Source: JABWBR01 sp036741235 (lineage in GTDB: Bacteria > Bacteroidota > Bacteroidia > Chitinophagales > Saprospiraceae). From it: a stretch of 18,115 bases of DNA. The notes under the pieces are model-generated. The model saw only the letters and a list, made by a program, of their open reading frames with translations, was not told the DNA's origin and ran no database searches. Positions 15,201-18,115 of this stretch are shown in pieces (position 1 is the stretch's first letter; each line of letters begins with the position of its first letter). The position numbers and the translations under genes are program-made. The stretch is from the NCBI GenBank assembly GCA_036741235.1, contig DAINSQ010000101.1:1-18115 (forward strand), written 5' to 3'.

Positions 15201-17034
15201 GCCATTGCACCAACAGGGGAACGTAGCTGTCTGTCAGGCAAATAACGCCGTCGGATTGGCCGGGGCAGGGCGCTGTTGTTTGAAGTTGCCGGTCGAGAAC
15301 GTCCTCCAGCGATTCGCACACATTTTCACATAGCTCCGCCACGCAGCCCCCCGGGCCGCTCACCTTGACGCAGTAGCGGCCGGGGCCCACGCCGTTGAGC
15401 GTAAACTGGTTGCCTACAATATTCCCCGAAACGTCGCTCCAAAGAAACGCATATTGCTGTACATCGCCGGGCACGACGGCTTTCAGGTTGAAGCCCCCCG
15501 ACTGGTTGGCCAATACGGCTATACTCAGCTCCATACAAAGGCGGGTGAGGATGTGCACATCGTCGGAATTACCGCCGGACACGGGGGGGTGCCAATAACA
15601 ATCGGGCTGATACAAAGGTACTTCCACGCAGGCGCTCAGGTTGTCGCTCAGCTCTCGCAAATCGAGCAGTTGGTTGCCGTCCAGGTCCTGGCCGGTGAAC
15701 AAGAGCGGCTGATAAATAGAATTGTTACTGATAAGTTGGGGGACTTCGGAAGAGAGAATTGGCAAAGTAAACATGTTAGAATTGAAAAAAGGGGTATTCT
15801 CTCCGTTTATCCCCAACATAACCTGCGCCATCACCTCGCTTGCCTCCACTTCTATAGTCAGGCTCTGCTGCCCTGCGGCGAGGGCGTCGAACAGCGCCTG
15901 GCTGATGGGCAATGAGCCTCCCGTAAAAAAGATACAACCCCCGCTGGTACTCACCCATTCACCTGCGTACAGGTCTATATCCGGTGGGTGGGGTTGCGGC
16001 GCGAATACGCGTACCCGGCGGATATAGGGCATAGCATCCTGCGGGCCGGCAGGCGTTGTAGAATAGGTCGCAGATGTCGCACAACCGTTTTGGTCGCTCA
16101 CCACAACGCTGTAGTTTCCCGCCGCCAGGCTGTTCAGCGTGGTACCTGTGGCGCCGGTATTCCATAGGGTTGTAAAGGGCACATTGCCGTCGGTGCTCAC
16201 GCTCAGCGTGATGGCGCCGTCCTGCGCGTTCAGGCAGCGCGCAGGCTCCACCTGTGCCGATAACTGGGGCAGGGCGTGGTTGAGCACTTCGTAGTTGCCG
16301 ATAGCGCGGCAGCCGCGGCTGTCGGTGGCCGTCACCTTGTACTGTCCCATGCCGAGGCCTTGCAGGTTGGGCTGGGGCCAGCCGTTGTGCCACTGATAGC
16401 TCAGGGCGCCTATGCCGCCGCTGCCGCTGAGGCTAATGCTACCCTGGTGTTGCATGCCGCAATCGTGGATAATGGCGGCGCTCAGGCTCACCGGCGCTGC
16501 GTCAGGAATGTCGTATTGGCCTACGGCCTGGCAGCCCCTCGCATCCGTCACGGTGACCTGGTAGGCGCCGGCAGCGAGGTGTGCCGCGGCAGGCCCCGAT
16601 AGCGCCGCGTCGTGCGACCAGGCGTAGCTATAGGGCGCTTCGCCGCCCGCCGTCACGCCAATGCTCAGCGCCCCCACCGACTGCCCGGGGCAGGAAGGCT
16701 GTATATCGCCCTGCAATTCCATGGGCGCGCATGCCGGCACGCTGCTTTGTAATATTACTGCGCAGCCATAAGCATTGGTGACGCTTACCGTGTATTGGCC
16801 GGGAGTGGTGATGTTGGTGGGGTTTTGATTGTATGAAATATATCCACCTGGACCGCTCCAAACAAACCGAAAAGGCCCGGCTGTGCCCTGCGCGCTTAGG
16901 CTGACCCTGCCCGGAGTGCCGGGGGAACAAATACAGGTCACCTCCGTAATGGCTATTTGGCCATAACAGGCCACCATTGCTATGTGTATTAACAGTTGCG
17001 CTATCGCTATCTTTTTTGTCATGGCTGTTTTCAT
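12265..17034 (-). CDS. Large secreted SprB-repeat protein with T9SS type A sorting domain
   Basis: This is a 1589-residue exported protein. After a signal peptide (about 1-26) there are four SprB-type repeats (33-327), each with the pattern GG..PY.Y.W...G...L..G.Y.VTVTD..GC. Then comes an unfamiliar domain at about 338-500 with an EF-hand-like loop DLDGNQLLDLRE (450-461). About eight more SprB repeats follow (500-1132), an Ig-like segment (1140-1245) and a Cys-rich region (1288-1484, with CRTC, CPDCPLC and CPSC). The C-terminal domain at about 1503-1589 (TRPNPFTDELVLEV, GLYYLRVV, LKLVRISR) is the Por_Secre_tail type A signal, which directs type IX secretion and removal of the tail. It starts six bases after the 306-residue gene, so the two are co-transcribed. 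ATG 17034 is the listed start; a second ATG lies four codons on. It is likely an extracellular, perhaps adhesive protein; its partner is unknown. Confidence 0.9.
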   Translation of the reverse strand: MKTAMTKKIAIAQLLIHIAMVACYGQIAITEVTCICSPGTPGRVSLSAQGTAGPFRFVWSGPGGYISYNQNPTNITTPGQYTVSVTNAYGCAVILQSSVPACAPMELQGDIQPSCPGQSVGALSIGVTAGGEAPYSYAWSHDAALSGPAAAHLAAGAYQVTVTDARGCQAVGQYDIPDAAPVSLSAAIIHDCGMQHQGSISLSGSGGIGALSYQWHNGWPQPNLQGLGMGQYKVTATDSRGCRAIGNYEVLNHALPQLSAQVEPARCLNAQDGAITLSVSTDGNVPFTTLWNTGATGTTLNSLAAGNYSVVVSDQNGCATSATYSTTPAGPQDAMPYIRRVRVFAPQPHPPDIDLYAGEWVSTSGGCIFFTGGSLPISQALFDALAAGQQSLTIEVEASEVMAQVMLGINGENTPFFNSNMFTLPILSSEVPQLISNNSIYQPLLFTGQDLDGNQLLDLRELSDNLSACVEVPLYQPDCYWHPPVSGGNSDDVHILTRLCMELSIAVLANQSGGFNLKAVVPGDVQQYAFLWSDVSGNIVGNQFTLNGVGPGRYCVKVSGPGGCVAELCENVCESLEDVLDRQLQTTAPCPGQSDGVICLTDSYVPLLVQWLPAGPAGLCLEGVAPGIAYCAQVTELACSQQLTFCPDPLSAVGPPVLSLADAGASCPGGVQGFLLVSASGGKPPYVYQWSNGAVGPLAQGLAGATSYTVTVSDACGQQLSQSFSVPAYNPPAFTGATDNAACGESHNGALRVFHQGGQAPYAYQWSGPAGYSASGAEPFINDLAPGNYYVTVTDACGQSTAGGPFEVGWINSANYFQIGAAVIEHICGPDPLGAIDLTVTAADPGSLTYAWSNGATVEDINGQAAGIYSVTVSYENGCSSVKHYNVFQSQIFDLQESLLNPYCKLDDGAISLAPTGQNTGQINYTWSNGAQMEDIAGLPPGTYGVTLTYGLYDVCTYSESFTLQEEFTDLTAAVINITPETQIVEDGLLQGEQNGAVTVSVSGGYPPYSFLWSNGAATQNLSGAASGSYWLTVTDSRGCEALVSAFVWLCDFQWPQIGLGAANVTPGPNNTRNIYPEISGGTQPLEFIWSLPDGTAAYSQNLEGVTQEGFYHLTIIDRCGRIDNASIFLNFFCEHAQSLVLENQDPCIVPFNFEQTIVSFSFLVCSPPIDLHHTIATFTWLKDGEEIDGEGGTALLKSIGGSKYAIDSDHPLRDVIIGQNDGGTYCLQVIDEWGCLYSSCVDIHHEMWSELHTGWINLAGTEGENLVIHDYLDEEIPFNAIVEDFSCRTCSAPISDLDECNDDFNRHRLMYQPEDSENPCFGGGTITYMDGTFVDVPFNSTSSLLSNNGQCACLFWPGTISGLLTELPNLVFHEEYVYVEFGCDGSSVVPTSECPDCPLCTWTAVDPDNCIFDVFCITTNTFLHEDLELSSITCIKQTYPSTPSEGECFVITMCEENCYITEELGSCDNYPGGTENLPDCPSCGALWGGNQGDESKRARYQPLTLQTRPNPFTDELVLEVNCNNDGEYYFELISPIGNIVVLKTERLKAGKQEIVFPAHYFSTDGLYYLRVVSETGIGETLKLVRISR

Positions 17035-17040
17035 TTTGGG

Positions 17041-17961
17041 TTATTTGATTCCATGCCGGGCTTTAAAGCGAAGCAGAATGTCTTTGTATTTCTCGTGCAT
17101 CAGGAGGTAATACATATACAATGGTTCGTACTTTTTCAAATGCTTGTAGTAGTTCAGGTGCGTCACTATCGCCTCCAGTTTTTGGGCTGCCTCCGCCGGG
17201 GATAGTTTGGATTCTTCGGCGTTTCTTTCGTAATTTTTCCGAAGGTTTTCCCCTACTTTGCAATGAATCATAGGCACCAACGACGATTCAGGAAAAAGCC
17301 TTAAAAACTCCTCTCCCTGGGCTATTATTTCGTCCATTGCTCTATATGCATAATAGGATCTAAAAAGAATACACTTATATTTTTGTTTTTTTATCCACTC
17401 ATACGCAGCCTGATCCGGCCCAAGATAATGGTCAAGTACAACTACCGGGACTTCTTTTATTACACAATCTGTGCACTTTTCTATCACATTATTACCATCC
17501 CATGCGTGCCTAATCAGCATGTCGGGCGAGTAAATCACCCTTAGAGCGTACTTTCCCGGCATTAAAGAATAAGGACAAATAGTATCTTGACGGGCCAATG
17601 CCGGATCAGGGCTGTATTCCATTGTAAAGGAATGGGAAAAAAGGAAATCTGGCGAAATCATAATTTTTGCCTCTGAATCATCATCTATGAACCCGCCAAA
17701 ATCGCCTTCCATGCCTTCGTAAAAATACCACTTGCTCTGGCTTGGTTCTTCCATTCTTATCTGCAATTTTGAGTTTTTGTTATAGGCCCGAGCATTTACA
17801 GGTTGTATCGCTTTAAGATAAACAGTAAACACAAGCATATCAAAAGGATATAGCGTATCTTTTGCCAGTTTGATATCTGCAAAAAATAGATCCTTTTGGC
17901 TGTGCGCGCTAGAACTCATAAGCGCGAAGGCTATAAGGCTGACGAAGATTTGTTTTTTCAT
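17041..17961 (-). CDS. Secreted protein of unknown function
   Basis: I do not recognise this 306-residue protein. Its first about 22 residues form a clear signal peptide (MKKQIFVSLIAFALMSSS, then AHSQ as likely cleavage site) without a lipobox cysteine, so it should be periplasmic or exported further. Residues about 23-178 look beta-rich, with LMPGKYALRVIYSPDM typical of Ig-like or Big-like folds and a CTDC pair near 163-166. From about 182 the sequence is helical and charged (YEWIKKQKYKCILFRSYYAY, LSPAEAAQKLEAIV), perhaps helical repeats. It lacks a T9SS tail. It is the first gene of the cluster, six bases before the 1589-residue protein, so it may assist or be sensed with that protein (inference). 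No good TAnnTTTG promoter is visible upstream. Confidence 0.75.
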   Translation of the reverse strand: MKKQIFVSLIAFALMSSSAHSQKDLFFADIKLAKDTLYPFDMLVFTVYLKAIQPVNARAYNKNSKLQIRMEEPSQSKWYFYEGMEGDFGGFIDDDSEAKIMISPDFLFSHSFTMEYSPDPALARQDTICPYSLMPGKYALRVIYSPDMLIRHAWDGNNVIEKCTDCVIKEVPVVVLDHYLGPDQAAYEWIKKQKYKCILFRSYYAYRAMDEIIAQGEEFLRLFPESSLVPMIHCKVGENLRKNYERNAEESKLSPAEAAQKLEAIVTHLNYYKHLKKYEPLYMYYLLMHEKYKDILLRFKARHGIK

Positions 17962-18115
17962 GTCGCATATTTATTGTTTACCTGGTGATACTTTTCGACA
18001 ACGTACTAAATTTCGATGGATGTCTAACATACTTTGAGTGTTTTGGGATAAAACAGGGTACATTAACGTATTAACCTGAGTTGTATGACCTAAACCAAAC
18101 TGATGCCCTAATTCA

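Noticed and set aside
1..18115. A defence system, prophage, transposon or biosynthetic island
   Set aside because: I found no transposase, integrase, nuclease, reverse transcriptase, restriction or phage-like product on either strand; only the small DUF4160/DUF2442-HTH pair is of accessory type.

Overview
The window is from a member of the Bacteroidota, most likely the Saprospiria (Saprospiraceae/Lewinella-like). The evidence is the gene order rplM-rpsI-rpsB-tsf, Bacteroidota-type promoters (TTG about 20 bp upstream of TAnnTTTG), few Shine-Dalgarno sequences, a mevalonate-pathway cluster with a class II HMG-CoA reductase, and large secreted proteins built of SprB-type repeats that end in type IX secretion (T9SS) sorting domains. 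The species assignment is inference.

Layout. (1) 2-759, minus strand: a two-gene DUF4160 / DUF2442-HTH module; the DUF4160 gene is broken by an in-frame TAA. (2) 760-1002: non-coding spacer with overlapping hairpins and an 8-bp tandem repeat that abuts the next stop codon. (3) 1000-5156, minus: a compact four-gene isoprenoid operon, read fni (type 2 IPP isomerase), HMG-CoA reductase, GHMP (mevalonate-type) kinase, then an FAD/NAD(P) ferredoxin-reductase-like protein. Its leader contains five perfect copies of a 10-bp repeat. (4) 5157-5725: divergent intergenic region with candidate promoters in both directions. (5) 5726-8284, plus: the translation operon rplM-rpsI-rpsB-tsf, closed by an intrinsic terminator; rpsI carries an in-frame TAG at codon 62. 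(6) 8383-9096, plus: pyrH with its own promoter. (7) 9104-17961, minus: a three-gene cluster for exported proteins: a 306-residue secreted protein of unknown function, a 1589-residue SprB-repeat protein with a type A T9SS tail, and a 1037-residue SprB/Ig-repeat protein with a gliding-motility-type (type B) C-terminal domain.

How it fits together. The isoprenoid operon supplies early and late mevalonate-pathway steps; the reductase at its end could supply electrons to the flavin of the type 2 isomerase (inference). The translation and pyrH units are ordinary housekeeping genes. The secreted cluster probably makes long extracellular surface or adhesive proteins. I saw no tRNA, rRNA, CRISPR array, transposase or recognisable defence system. 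The observations most worth checking are the amber codon in the essential gene rpsI, the 10-bp repeat leader of fni, and the unfamiliar Cys-rich and EF-hand-containing regions of the 1589-residue protein.
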